Source: Egicoccus sp. AB-alg2
GTDB taxonomy: Bacteria; Actinomycetota; Nitriliruptoria; Nitriliruptorales; Nitriliruptoraceae
Length of the DNA stretch: 64,000 nt
Reading direction: 5' to 3'
Assembly: GCF_041821065.1 (NCBI RefSeq)
Contig: NZ_JBGUAX010000002.1
Location: forward strand, 434,001-498,000
The notes under the pieces are model-generated. The model was not told the origin of the DNA and did not search any database. It saw nothing but the letters and a program-made list of their open reading frames with translations. The translations under genes were made by a program, and so were the position numbers. Positions 16,424-24,165 of this stretch are shown in pieces. Every line of letters begins with the position of its first letter. Position 1 is the first letter of the stretch.

Positions 16424-17334
16424 CCGAGCGACTCGTGCTCGACCACCTCGCGACCGAGGGGCGTCTGCCCGCCGCGCGCGACCTCGACCGGCTGCCCACC
16501 CGCGAGCAGGTGGCGCTGTTCGCCGCCGAGGATGCCCGGGCGGCCGCCGCCGTGGCCGCGGCCGGTGACCAGATCGCGGACGCGATCGACCTGGTCGTCG
16601 CCGGCATGCGACGCGGCGGCCGGCTGGTCTACGTCGGAGCGGGGACCCCGGGCCGGCTCGCCGTGACCGACGCCGCGGAGTGCCGCCCCACGTTCGGGCT
16701 CACCGACGGGCACGTCGTCGCGGTCATGGCCGGCGGTGACGACGCCATGTCGAAGGCGGCCGAGCGCGGCGAGGACGATGCCGACGCCGGCCGGGCCGAC
16801 CTGGTCGCCCAGGACCTGCGCCCCGAGGACGTGGTCGTCGGCATCACCGCCTCCGGGCGGACCCCCTACGTGGCCTCGGCCCTCGCGTACGCGCGCGAGG
16901 TCGGCGCGCCGACGGTCGCCGTCGTGAACAACCCCGGCTCCCCCATCGGCGACGCGGCCGACGTCGCCATCGTCGCCGACACCGGACCCGAGATCCTGGC
17001 CGGCTCCACCCGCCTCAAGGCCGGCACGGCCCAGAAGCTGGTCCTCAACACCATCTCCACCCTGACCATGGTGCAGCTCGGGCGCACCTACGGCGACCTG
17101 ATGGTCGATGTACAGGCCAACAACGCCAAGCTCGTCGCGCGGGCCCGCAGCATCGTCGTCGCCGCGACCGGGGTCGACCACGACACCGCCGAGGCCGCGC
17201 TGACGGCGGCCGGTGGGCGCGCCAAGGTGGCCATCGTGGCGCTGTTGGCCGGGGTCGACGTCGTGGAGGCCGAACGCCGGCTCGCGGCCGCCGACGGCCA
17301 CGTGCGGGCCGCCGCCGAGCGGCCCGACCACTGA
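16420..17334 (+). CDS. murQ: N-acetylmuramic acid 6-phosphate etherase MurQ
   Basis: 304 residues with a SIS fold. MurQ signatures are clear: VGAGTPGRLAVTDAAECRPT near residues 70-90, GITASGRTPYV, NNPGSP, and TGPEILAGSTRLKAGTAQK followed by GDLMVDVQANNAKL. It cleaves the D-lactyl ether of MurNAc-6-phosphate to GlcNAc-6-phosphate and D-lactate in the cytoplasm. GTPGR replaces the more common GTSGR. The GTG start overlaps the upstream stop (GTGA). The product is the substrate of NagA, two genes downstream. Confidence 0.96.
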   Translation: MTERLVLDHLATEGRLPAARDLDRLPTREQVALFAAEDARAAAAVAAAGDQIADAIDLVVAGMRRGGRLVYVGAGTPGRLAVTDAAECRPTFGLTDGHVVAVMAGGDDAMSKAAERGEDDADAGRADLVAQDLRPEDVVVGITASGRTPYVASALAYAREVGAPTVAVVNNPGSPIGDAADVAIVADTGPEILAGSTRLKAGTAQKLVLNTISTLTMVQLGRTYGDLMVDVQANNAKLVARARSIVVAATGVDHDTAEAALTAAGGRAKVAIVALLAGVDVVEAERRLAAADGHVRAAAERPDH

Positions 17335-18623
17335 TGCGCGTCGTCGGCCTGCTCTCGGGCACGTCCGTCGACGCCGTCGACGCGGCCGTCGTGGACGCCG
17401 AACTGGCCGACGGTGGCGAGGTACTGCACCTGCGCCGTGTCGGCGAGACGACCGTCCCCTTCGACGAGGACCTTCGCCGCCGGGTCCTGGACGCCCTGCC
17501 GACCGGCGCGAGCGCGCCCCGGGGCGAGGCCGACACCCGTGCGTTGTGCCTGCTCGACGCCGACCTCGGGCGGGCGTTCGCCGCCGCGGCACGCCGCACC
17601 GTCGAGCGCGTCGCCGGCGGCCACGCCGACCTGCTGGTCAGCCATGGACAGACCGTGCACCACGAGGTCGCCGACGGCCGGGTGCTGGCCACCCTGCAGT
17701 TGGGGCAGCCGGCCGAGCTGGCCGAGGCCACCGGCCTACCAGTGGTCGCCGACCTGCGCACCCGCGACGTCGCCGCCGGCGGGCAGGGAGCCCCGTTGGT
17801 CAGCATGCTCGACCACCTCGTGCTCGCCGGAGCGGACGCCCCCGTCGCCGCGCTGAACCTCGGCGGCATCGCCAACCTCACCGTGGTCCGGCCCGACGGG
17901 CCGACGATCGCCTTCGATGCCGGTCCGGCCAACGCGCTGCTGGACGCCGCGATGCGCGCGGCGACCGAGGGTGGCGGGGATCACGACGAGGGTGGCCGGC
18001 TGACGGCGGCCGGCCGCGTCGACGCCCGCCTGCTCGGGGTGCTGCTCGACGACCCGTTCCTCGCGGCCCCGCCGCCGAAGTCCACCGGCAAGGAGCGCTA
18101 CCACGCCGGCTACCTCGACGCCGCCCTGGCCCGTGCCCCCGTACCACGACTCGAAGACCGGCTGGCCACCCTCGCCGACGCCGTCGCCGCCGCGGTGGCC
18201 GACCACGCGGCCCGCTACGGGGTGCGGCGCGTGGTCGCCAGCGGCGGTGGCGTCCACAACGCCGGGCTCGTCGCCGCGCTGCGTCGCCGGCTCGGCGACG
18301 TCGGGGCCACCTGGGCGACCACCGACGACGTCGGCCTGCCCGTGGACGCCAAGGAGGCCATCGCGTTCGCACTGCTGGGCTGGCTGACCTGGCACGGGCT
18401 GCCCGGCACGGTGGCGTCGTGCACGGGTGCGGCCGGTCCCCGCGTGCTCGGTTCGATCACCCCGGGGGCGCAGCCGCTGCGCCTGCCCGAGCCGCTGCCC
18501 GTCCTGCCCTCCCGCGTCGTGGTGAGCCCGCCGGCCGGGACGTCCGGGGCGGGGTCCGATGGGCCACGCACCGACCGCGACCGCCTGCCGCGGGCCGGCA
18601 CCATCCCGGAGAGGGCCCCATGA
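17334..18623 (+). CDS. anmK: Anhydro-N-acetylmuramic acid kinase AnmK
   Basis: 429 residues. The ATP motif GLLSGTSVDAVDAA replaces the usual GTSxDGxD; further landmarks are SHGQTVHH, LGQPAELAEATGLPVVADLRTRD, AALNLGGIANLT, DAGPANALLDA, KSTGKERY and VASGGGVHN. AnmK hydrolyses and phosphorylates 1,6-anhydro-MurNAc to MurNAc-6-phosphate, the MurQ substrate. A Pro/Gly-rich tail of about 50 residues is not part of the family core. The start overlaps the murQ stop (TGATG). Its presence implies that anhydro-muropeptides, products of lytic transglycosylases, are recycled or scavenged. Confidence 0.95.
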   Translation: MRVVGLLSGTSVDAVDAAVVDAELADGGEVLHLRRVGETTVPFDEDLRRRVLDALPTGASAPRGEADTRALCLLDADLGRAFAAAARRTVERVAGGHADLLVSHGQTVHHEVADGRVLATLQLGQPAELAEATGLPVVADLRTRDVAAGGQGAPLVSMLDHLVLAGADAPVAALNLGGIANLTVVRPDGPTIAFDAGPANALLDAAMRAATEGGGDHDEGGRLTAAGRVDARLLGVLLDDPFLAAPPPKSTGKERYHAGYLDAALARAPVPRLEDRLATLADAVAAAVADHAARYGVRRVVASGGGVHNAGLVAALRRRLGDVGATWATTDDVGLPVDAKEAIAFALLGWLTWHGLPGTVASCTGAAGPRVLGSITPGAQPLRLPEPLPVLPSRVVVSPPAGTSGAGSDGPRTDRDRLPRAGTIPERAP

Positions 18624-19726
18624 GACTCGGAGTCGACGCCGTCGTGGACGCCGGTGTCCTGCGCCCCGGCGACGTGGAGATCGCCGATGGCCGGATCGCC
18701 GCCGTCGACCTGCCACCCGCCGGCAGCGGCCTGCTGGGCGCCCGCGGGTTCGTCGACCTGCAGGTCAACGGCTTCGCGGGGGTCGACGTGCTGGCAGCCG
18801 ACGCCGACGGCCTGCGCGAGGCCGGCCGCGCGATGGCGGCCACCGGCGTGCAGGCCTGGCAGCCGACGCTGATCACGTCGGCCGAGCCGGACACGCTGCG
18901 GGCCCTGCGGGCCCTGGCCACCGTCGGCGAGGACCCCGGCGGGGCCCGAATCCTCGGCGTCCACCTCGAAGGTCCGTTCCTGGCCCCGGAGCGGCTCGGG
19001 ACCCATCCCGCCGAGCACCGCCGCGAGCCCGACCGAGCCCTGCTGCTCCGGCTGCTGGCAGCTGGCCCGGTGACCTACGTCACGCTCGCGCCGGAGCGTC
19101 CCGGCGCGATGGCGCTCGTGGACCTGCTCGTCGCCCGCGGCATCGTCGTGTCGCTCGGGCACAGCGCGGCCGACGCGGCGCAGGCGCACGCCGCCTTCGA
19201 TCGTGGCGCCCGCACCGTCACGCACCTGTTCAACGCGATGACCGCCTTCACGCCGCGCGCACCCGGCATCGCCGGGGCCGCCCTCTCGCGCGACGACGTG
19301 GTGGTCCAGCTCATCGTCGACGGCCATCACCTCGCGCCCGAGACGGTGCGGTTGGCATTCGCCGCCGCCCGCGGCCGGGTGGCGCTGGTGACCGACGCCG
19401 TCGCCGCGGCCGCGCTCGGTGACGGCGACTACCGGCTGGGTGACGTCGAGGTGCACGTCGCGGAGGGCGCCGTACGTCGCGGTGACGGCACGCTGGCCGG
19501 CAGCGCGCTGACGATGCCGGCAGCCGTCCGGAACGCCGTGGCCCTCGGGATCCCGCTGGTCGAGGCGGTCGCTGCCGCCACCGTCACCCCGGCCGGCCTG
19601 GTCGGTCATGCCGAGCTCGCCACCGTGCGACCCGGCGCCCCCGCCGACCTCGTCGCGCTCGACGAGACGGGTGGGCTGCGACGGGTCCTGCAGGCCGGTC
19701 AGGAGTACGAGGAGGTCCACGGATGA
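18620..19726 (+). CDS. nagA: N-acetylglucosamine-6-phosphate deacetylase NagA
   Basis: 368 residues of the amidohydrolase superfamily: GFVDLQVNGFAGVD (the NagA form, with QxN in place of HxH), GVHLEGPFL with the metal-binding Glu, LGHSAADAAQA and VTHLFNAM with the two His ligands, and ALVTDAV with the catalytic Asp. It removes acetate from GlcNAc-6-phosphate to give GlcN-6-phosphate, the likely DasR effector. The 4-nt overlaps on both sides imply coupled translation with anmK and the SIS deaminase. Confidence 0.95.
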   Translation: MRLGVDAVVDAGVLRPGDVEIADGRIAAVDLPPAGSGLLGARGFVDLQVNGFAGVDVLAADADGLREAGRAMAATGVQAWQPTLITSAEPDTLRALRALATVGEDPGGARILGVHLEGPFLAPERLGTHPAEHRREPDRALLLRLLAAGPVTYVTLAPERPGAMALVDLLVARGIVVSLGHSAADAAQAHAAFDRGARTVTHLFNAMTAFTPRAPGIAGAALSRDDVVVQLIVDGHHLAPETVRLAFAAARGRVALVTDAVAAAALGDGDYRLGDVEVHVAEGAVRRGDGTLAGSALTMPAAVRNAVALGIPLVEAVAAATVTPAGLVGHAELATVRPGAPADLVALDETGGLRRVLQAGQEYEEVHG

Positions 19727-20763
19727 GCCGCCTGTCCACGGAGATCGCCGAGCAGCCCGCCGCCGTGGGCCGCCTCGTCGACCGCGTCACACCGATGCTG
19801 CCGGAGTTGCACCGTGCCCTGTGGCCGGCCGACGTCCACCACGTCGTGCTCGTCGCCCGCGGCTCCTCCGACAACGCCGCCCGTTACGCGCAGTACCTGT
19901 TCGGCCTGCACCACCGCCTCCCGGTCGCGTTGGCGGCTCCGTCGCTGGGGTCGGTCTACGGCGTGGAGCCGGACTTCCGCGGGGCGATGGTGATCGCGGT
20001 GTCACAGTCGGGCCAGTCCCCCGACGTGGTCGGCGTCCTGGACGCGGCCCAGCGTCAGGGCCGTCCGACGCTCGCGGTCACCAACGACCCCGACTCGCCG
20101 CTGGCCGCCGCTGCCGGGCAGGTCCTCGACCTCGGCGTCGGCCCCGAGCGGTCGGTCGCCGCCACCAAGACCTACACCGCCTCGCTCGCCGCCTTGGCAC
20201 TGGTCAGCGTCGCGCGGTTCGGCGACGACCGGCGCGCCGCGCTGCTGGCGGACCTGGCGGCGCTGCCCGAGGTGCTGTCCGCGACCGTCGACCTCGACGT
20301 GACCGCCGCGGCGGCCGGGCTGCGCGACACCGAGCACCTGCTGGTGGCCGGGCGCGGGCTCAACTACGGCACCACCTTCGAGGTCGCGCTGAAGGTCCGC
20401 GAGCTCAGCGGCATGGTCGCCGAGGCCTATTCGCCGCCAGACCTGCTCCACGGTCCCATCGCGGCCGTCGCGCCCGGCGCCGCGGCCCTGCTGGTGGCCC
20501 CGACGGAGCCCAGCCTGGCCGGCCACCGCGAACTGGTCGCGCCGCTGCGCGCCCGCGGCGCGGTCGTGGCCGCGCTGAGCGCCGACCCCGAACTGTTGGA
20601 GTCGGTCGACCTGCCGATCGCGCTGCCGCGCGAGCCGGCGGACTGGCTCACCCCGGTCAGCACCGTCGTGCCGGCGCAACGGCTGGCCGCCGCGCTGGCC
20701 GCCGACCGGGGACGCGACCTGGACGCGCCGCCGGGGCTGCACAAGGTGACCCGCACGAGCTGA
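19723..20763 (+). CDS. SIS-domain glucosamine-6-phosphate deaminase (NagB-II type)
   Basis: 346 residues with two SIS domains as in the isomerase half of GlmS but without the glutaminase domain. Motifs: VVLVARGSSDNAARYAQYL, VIAVSQSGQSPDVVGVL, TKTYTASLAAL, GLNYGTTFEVALKVRELSG and EAYSPPDLLHGP. NagB-II or AgaS-type enzymes convert glucosamine-6-phosphate to fructose-6-phosphate and ammonia, the exit to glycolysis. It is the last gene of the operon; the start overlaps the nagA stop (ATGA). Confidence 0.88.
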   Translation: MSRLSTEIAEQPAAVGRLVDRVTPMLPELHRALWPADVHHVVLVARGSSDNAARYAQYLFGLHHRLPVALAAPSLGSVYGVEPDFRGAMVIAVSQSGQSPDVVGVLDAAQRQGRPTLAVTNDPDSPLAAAAGQVLDLGVGPERSVAATKTYTASLAALALVSVARFGDDRRAALLADLAALPEVLSATVDLDVTAAAAGLRDTEHLLVAGRGLNYGTTFEVALKVRELSGMVAEAYSPPDLLHGPIAAVAPGAAALLVAPTEPSLAGHRELVAPLRARGAVVAALSADPELLESVDLPIALPREPADWLTPVSTVVPAQRLAAALAADRGRDLDAPPGLHKVTRTS

Positions 20764-20832
20764 GGTGGGAGGAGGGGCCCGGATCCACGTCGGTACCTTG
20801 GCGTTCCGACGAGCGACGAGGGCCCCGCCTCC

Positions 20833-21675
20833 GTGAGCGAGCACGAGACCAGCACCGACACCTGCTACCTGCACCCGGATCGCGAGGCCCTGCTGCGTTG
20901 CTCGCGCTGCGAGCGACCGATCTGCGCCGACGACATGATCGAGGCCCCGGTCGGGTACCAGTGCCGGCAGTGTGCCCAGGGCGGGCAGCCGGTCCGCCGG
21001 CTCGGTGACCTGTTCGTCCGCCCGCTCGTGAGCCAGACGCTGGTCGGGATCATCGCCGTCGTCTACGTGGTCAGCATGGCGGTGCCGCTCACCCGGCAGT
21101 TCGGCCTGGTGCCGGTGCTCGTCGGCACCGAGCCGTGGCGGCTGATCACCAGCGCGTTCCTGCACGTCGGGCTGATCCACGTCGGCTTCAACGGCCTGCT
21201 GTTGTGGCGGCTCGGCGAGATGCTGGAGCCCGTCCTCGGCCACCTGCGCTTCGGCGCGCTGTACCTCGCCGGGCTGGCCGGCGGTGCGCTGGGCGTGGTG
21301 GGCCTCGCCTGGCTGACGGCCTTCACCCCGCTGGCGAGCATCCCGCTGCTGGGCGTCGTGTTCGCGACCGGACCGGCGAGCGTGACCGTGGGCGCGTCCG
21401 GTGCCGTGTTCGGGCTGATGGGCGCCGCCATGGCCGGGATGCGGGCGCGCGGTGTCGACCCGTGGCGCACCGACGTGGGCAGCCTGGTGCTGCTCAACCT
21501 CGTCATCACGTTCTTGATCCCCGGCATCTCCGTGGGCGGCCACCTGGGCGGTCTGCTGGCGGGCTTCGTCGCCGGCAAGGTCCTGTTCGTCGACGCCGGC
21601 CGCGCACGTCGAGCGGCCACCGTCACCTTCGCCGCGGCCGCCGCGGTCCTGCTCACCACCACGCTGCTGTTCTGA
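20833..21675 (+). CDS. Rhomboid-family intramembrane serine protease with N-terminal zinc finger
   Basis: 280 residues. Residues 11-47 contain a B-box-like Cys/His cluster (CYLHPDREA, CSRCERPIC, CRQC). The membrane part has HVGLIHVGFN (His111, His116, Asn120), the nucleophile Ser189 in GASGAVFG, and the catalytic His237 in GGHLGG, so the serine-histidine dyad is complete. It would cleave membrane proteins within the bilayer. The start is GTG 20833, preceded by GAGGG. The zinc finger occurs in many actinobacterial rhomboids; its partner is unknown. Confidence 0.92.
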   Translation: MSEHETSTDTCYLHPDREALLRCSRCERPICADDMIEAPVGYQCRQCAQGGQPVRRLGDLFVRPLVSQTLVGIIAVVYVVSMAVPLTRQFGLVPVLVGTEPWRLITSAFLHVGLIHVGFNGLLLWRLGEMLEPVLGHLRFGALYLAGLAGGALGVVGLAWLTAFTPLASIPLLGVVFATGPASVTVGASGAVFGLMGAAMAGMRARGVDPWRTDVGSLVLLNLVITFLIPGISVGGHLGGLLAGFVAGKVLFVDAGRARRAATVTFAAAAAVLLTTTLLF

Positions 21676-21699
21676 GCGACCGTTCCGCCCGTCCGAGCG

Positions 21700-22443
21700 T
21701 CAGACGAGCCGGACGGTGTCGCGCACGAGGTCGACCAGCCCGACCGCGAAGACCAGCACGAGCGCACCGCGGGCCACCAACGCGGTGGTCCGACCGACCG
21801 CGGGACGTCGCAGGGTCGGCACCGACCGGTGGGCGAGATGGCCGATGAGCACCGGCAGCAGCAGAACGAGGCCCGGCCCGGCGAGGACCAGCGGCACCAG
21901 CCCGAGCAGTGCCCACCGCGAGCCGGTGAGGAACCACGAGTCCTCGCGCAGCCAGCGGTCACCCAGCCGTACGACCGCGTAGGCGTACATCGCGGGAAGT
22001 GCGACGAAGAGCGCGATGGAGAGCCACGCGGGCTGCAGCAGCGTGAAGTCGACGCCACCGGTGTGCACGAGCAGCGCGCCGACGACGACCGCTGGCCCGA
22101 CCACCATGGAGCTCGTCCGAAACCACCGCGGCCCGAACCGCAAGCCACGCACCACCAGGAAGATCACCCCGCCCAGGACGCCGATCGCCACGCCGAAGGT
22201 GACGAGGTCGAGGGTCTCGGCCAGCCCGAACTGCCCCATCCGGAAGCCGTCGTCGCTGATCCGCCCGGTCGCCTGCGGATTGAGCCGGGCCAGCAGCAGC
22301 ATGGCCAGACGCGAGCCCACCCCGTTGACCAGAAAGCCGACGACCAGCCCGGCCGTGGCGGCCGCGGCCAGCCGCCGCAGATCGCGTTCCACCCAGCCCG
22401 TCGCCGCCGCCTGCCGCACGGCCACCTCGTCGGCAACCCCCAT
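21700..22443 (-). CDS. Multi-spanning membrane protein, hypothetical
   Basis: 247 residues. A short cytoplasmic N-terminus (VRQAAATGWVERDLRRLA) leads to about six hydrophobic segments: LAAAATAGLVVGFLVNG, LVTFGVAIGVLGGVIFLVV, SMVVGPAVVVGALLVHTG, AWLSIALFVALPAMYAYAVV, WALLGLVPLVLAGPGLVLL and ALVARGALVLVFAVGLVDLV. Conserved-looking polar positions (NGVGSRLAMLLLARLNPQATG, DDGFRMGQF) suggest a real family, but I do not recognise it. It is convergent with the rhomboid gene (24 bp apart). The start is ATG 22443 after GGGAGC. Confidence 0.65.
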   Translation of the reverse strand: MGVADEVAVRQAAATGWVERDLRRLAAAATAGLVVGFLVNGVGSRLAMLLLARLNPQATGRISDDGFRMGQFGLAETLDLVTFGVAIGVLGGVIFLVVRGLRFGPRWFRTSSMVVGPAVVVGALLVHTGGVDFTLLQPAWLSIALFVALPAMYAYAVVRLGDRWLREDSWFLTGSRWALLGLVPLVLAGPGLVLLLPVLIGHLAHRSVPTLRRPAVGRTTALVARGALVLVFAVGLVDLVRDTVRLV

Positions 22444-22588
22444 GCCCTGCTCCCCCACTGCTCGTCGCGACCGGGCAGCATCGCGCCACGGGCGTGCCCG
22501 CAGGCGGCACTCGGGAGCGCGGTCCGCACCGACGCGCAGCGCCGGCCGTCCGGCCGCCGGCCGCGCCGCCCGCTCGAGCCGGCGGCCG

Positions 22589-22825
22589 TCAGCCGCCGGC
22601 CATCGGCGGATGGAGCTCCACCCGGGCGCCGTCGGGAATGGCGGCACTGCCGCGGACGGCGGTGCCGCCCACGACCGCGACGTAGGGGCCGGGCGGCAGT
22701 CCGAGTGCCGACACCAGCGACGTCACCGTGGCATCGCCCGGCACGTCGACCGGGCCACGCCCGCCGGGCAGGCGGGGGATCTGCCCGGCGAGCGGGCCCT
22801 TGAGGACCACCTCGACGGTGGTCAC
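22589..22825 (-). CDS. ThiS/MoaD-like small protein ending in Gly-Gly
   Basis: 78 residues. It reads as a beta-grasp protein: VEVVLKGPLAGQIP at the start, DATVTSLVSALGLPPGPYVAVVGGTAV in the middle, and the C-terminus GARVELHPPMAGG, ending in the free di-glycine typical of ThiS, MoaD and Urm1-like sulfur carriers or conjugated tags. The GTG start overlaps the stop of the formamidase-family gene (GTGA), so it is the last gene of a four-gene operon. No MoaE, ThiG, ThiF or E1-like activating enzyme is nearby. A sulfur-carrier function is inferred from the fold and tail only. Confidence 0.72.
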   Translation of the reverse strand: MTTVEVVLKGPLAGQIPRLPGGRGPVDVPGDATVTSLVSALGLPPGPYVAVVGGTAVRGSAAIPDGARVELHPPMAGG

Positions 22826-24165
22826 CAGCCGTCGGCCGGACCGTAGGCCTGCTCGACCAGCCCGGCGACTCCGAGCGCCTCGAGCCGCCGGCGCGGCACC
22901 TGCAGGCTCAACTGCACGAACCCGGGGAGCCGGCCGATCTCGACCGCGCCCGCGATCGTGCCGCGGTTGCGGACCTCGTGCACGCTCAGGTCCAGCAGCC
23001 GGGCCGCGCGTTCGACCGCGTTGTCGACAGCGGCGTTGACGAACGGTCCCGAACCCAGCACCTGGATGGGCAGGACCGCTCCCTCCAGCACCGTCGCGTT
23101 GGCGTCGGCCAGTTGCCGGGCGCGCTCGACCTCGTCGGCGGCGAAGGGGCGGGCCAGGAAGGGCAGGTCCTCCACCGGCGGCAGCAGCAACGGCCCGTCC
23201 AGGGTCAGGCCCTTCACGACCTCGACACGAACCACCAGCCGCGCCCCGATGTCGGTGGTGTGCACCGCGATCTCGCCGTCGCCGATCATCGCGTGGACGT
23301 CGCCGGCGTAGATCCCGGCGCCGTCGACCTTGACGGGCACGACCACCGTCGCGCCCTCGCGGACCGAGTCGACGTCCATGTGCACGTCGGTGCGGGCCTC
23401 GAGTTGCTCCTCGGTGACGGCGAACTCGTGCTCGGCCCCGACCAGGAAGGCCCCGAAGTCGCCGCAGTTGTGCGAACTGGGCAGGTCGATCGCCGGGATG
23501 GAGCCGAGGTTGCCCGCCGAGATGCGACACCGCGTCATCGTGCCGACGAGGTCCGCCTTGGCGAGGACCGTGATCGGGTGCTGCGCCGCGTTGTCGGGCA
23601 GGCCCACCCACGCGCGCCCGTCGCCGGCGATCTCCTCCGCCCGCTGGCCGGTGACGGTGACCCCGATCGCCTGGTCGTCGTCGAAGACCATCGTGTAGCC
23701 CTCGATCATGCGAAACGGGATCACCTCGCCGTGGCAGGCCGAGCACCGCACCGCGGCGTGCCCGAGACCGTCGAGGTAGGTGTCGGGGTACAGGAAGTGA
23801 CGGCCCTCGTCGCGGCACGTCGGACAGATCCCGGCGACGAACGGATCCGACAGGAACCGGCCGTCCCAGCCCTCGTGCGTGCCCGAGGTCGTGGCGCGCG
23901 AGACCTGCTCCAGCCGCTCGACGTGCAGGGCCACGGCGTCACCGACCTCGGCGCCCTCGACCCGCACCGGCAGGGTGACCTCGTGGCCGCTGCGGATCGA
24001 CGGGGTGATCATGGGCCCCCAGCAGCCGGGGACCGTGAGGTACTCGATCCGGCCACCGTCGCGGACCGGGCCCAGCATCTCGTTGCTCGGACCGACGACG
24101 TCGGTGTAGCGATCGACCAGGACGTGGTCGAGGGCCTCCTGGCGGCCCGTCTCCATGGTGGTCAT
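22822..24165 (-). CDS. Acetamidase/formamidase-family protein with Cys4 insertion
   Basis: 447 residues, longer than the 310-residue paralogue at 34.5 kb. The FmdA/AmdA core is recognised by VPGCWGPMITPSIRSGHEV, AISA-region RISAGNLGSIPAIDLPSSHNCGDFGAFLVG, DVHAMIGDGEIAVHTTDIGARLVVRVEV and the C-terminal NAAVDNAVERAARLL (about residues 375-390). Between residues 115 and 160 it has CPTC and CSAC 29 residues apart, consistent with an inserted zinc ribbon. The family hydrolyses formamide or short amides; the substrate here is unknown. The ATG overlaps the amidohydrolase stop (ATGA). MTTMETGRQ begins with a tail that lacks a signal peptide, so the enzyme is cytoplasmic. Confidence 0.82.
   Translation of the reverse strand: MTTMETGRQEALDHVLVDRYTDVVGPSNEMLGPVRDGGRIEYLTVPGCWGPMITPSIRSGHEVTLPVRVEGAEVGDAVALHVERLEQVSRATTSGTHEGWDGRFLSDPFVAGICPTCRDEGRHFLYPDTYLDGLGHAAVRCSACHGEVIPFRMIEGYTMVFDDDQAIGVTVTGQRAEEIAGDGRAWVGLPDNAAQHPITVLAKADLVGTMTRCRISAGNLGSIPAIDLPSSHNCGDFGAFLVGAEHEFAVTEEQLEARTDVHMDVDSVREGATVVVPVKVDGAGIYAGDVHAMIGDGEIAVHTTDIGARLVVRVEVVKGLTLDGPLLLPPVEDLPFLARPFAADEVERARQLADANATVLEGAVLPIQVLGSGPFVNAAVDNAVERAARLLDLSVHEVRNRGTIAGAVEIGRLPGFVQLSLQVPRRRLEALGVAGLVEQAYGPADGW

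Noticed and set aside
18215-19720. Minus-strand open frame of 501 codons
   Set aside because: Antisense to nagA and anmK, both of which have full catalytic motifs.
17213-19726. Plus-strand frame joining anmK-region sequence to NagA
   Set aside because: Upstream of 18620 the frame is noise antagonistic to anmK. NagA starts at ATG 18620 with a 4-nt overlap.
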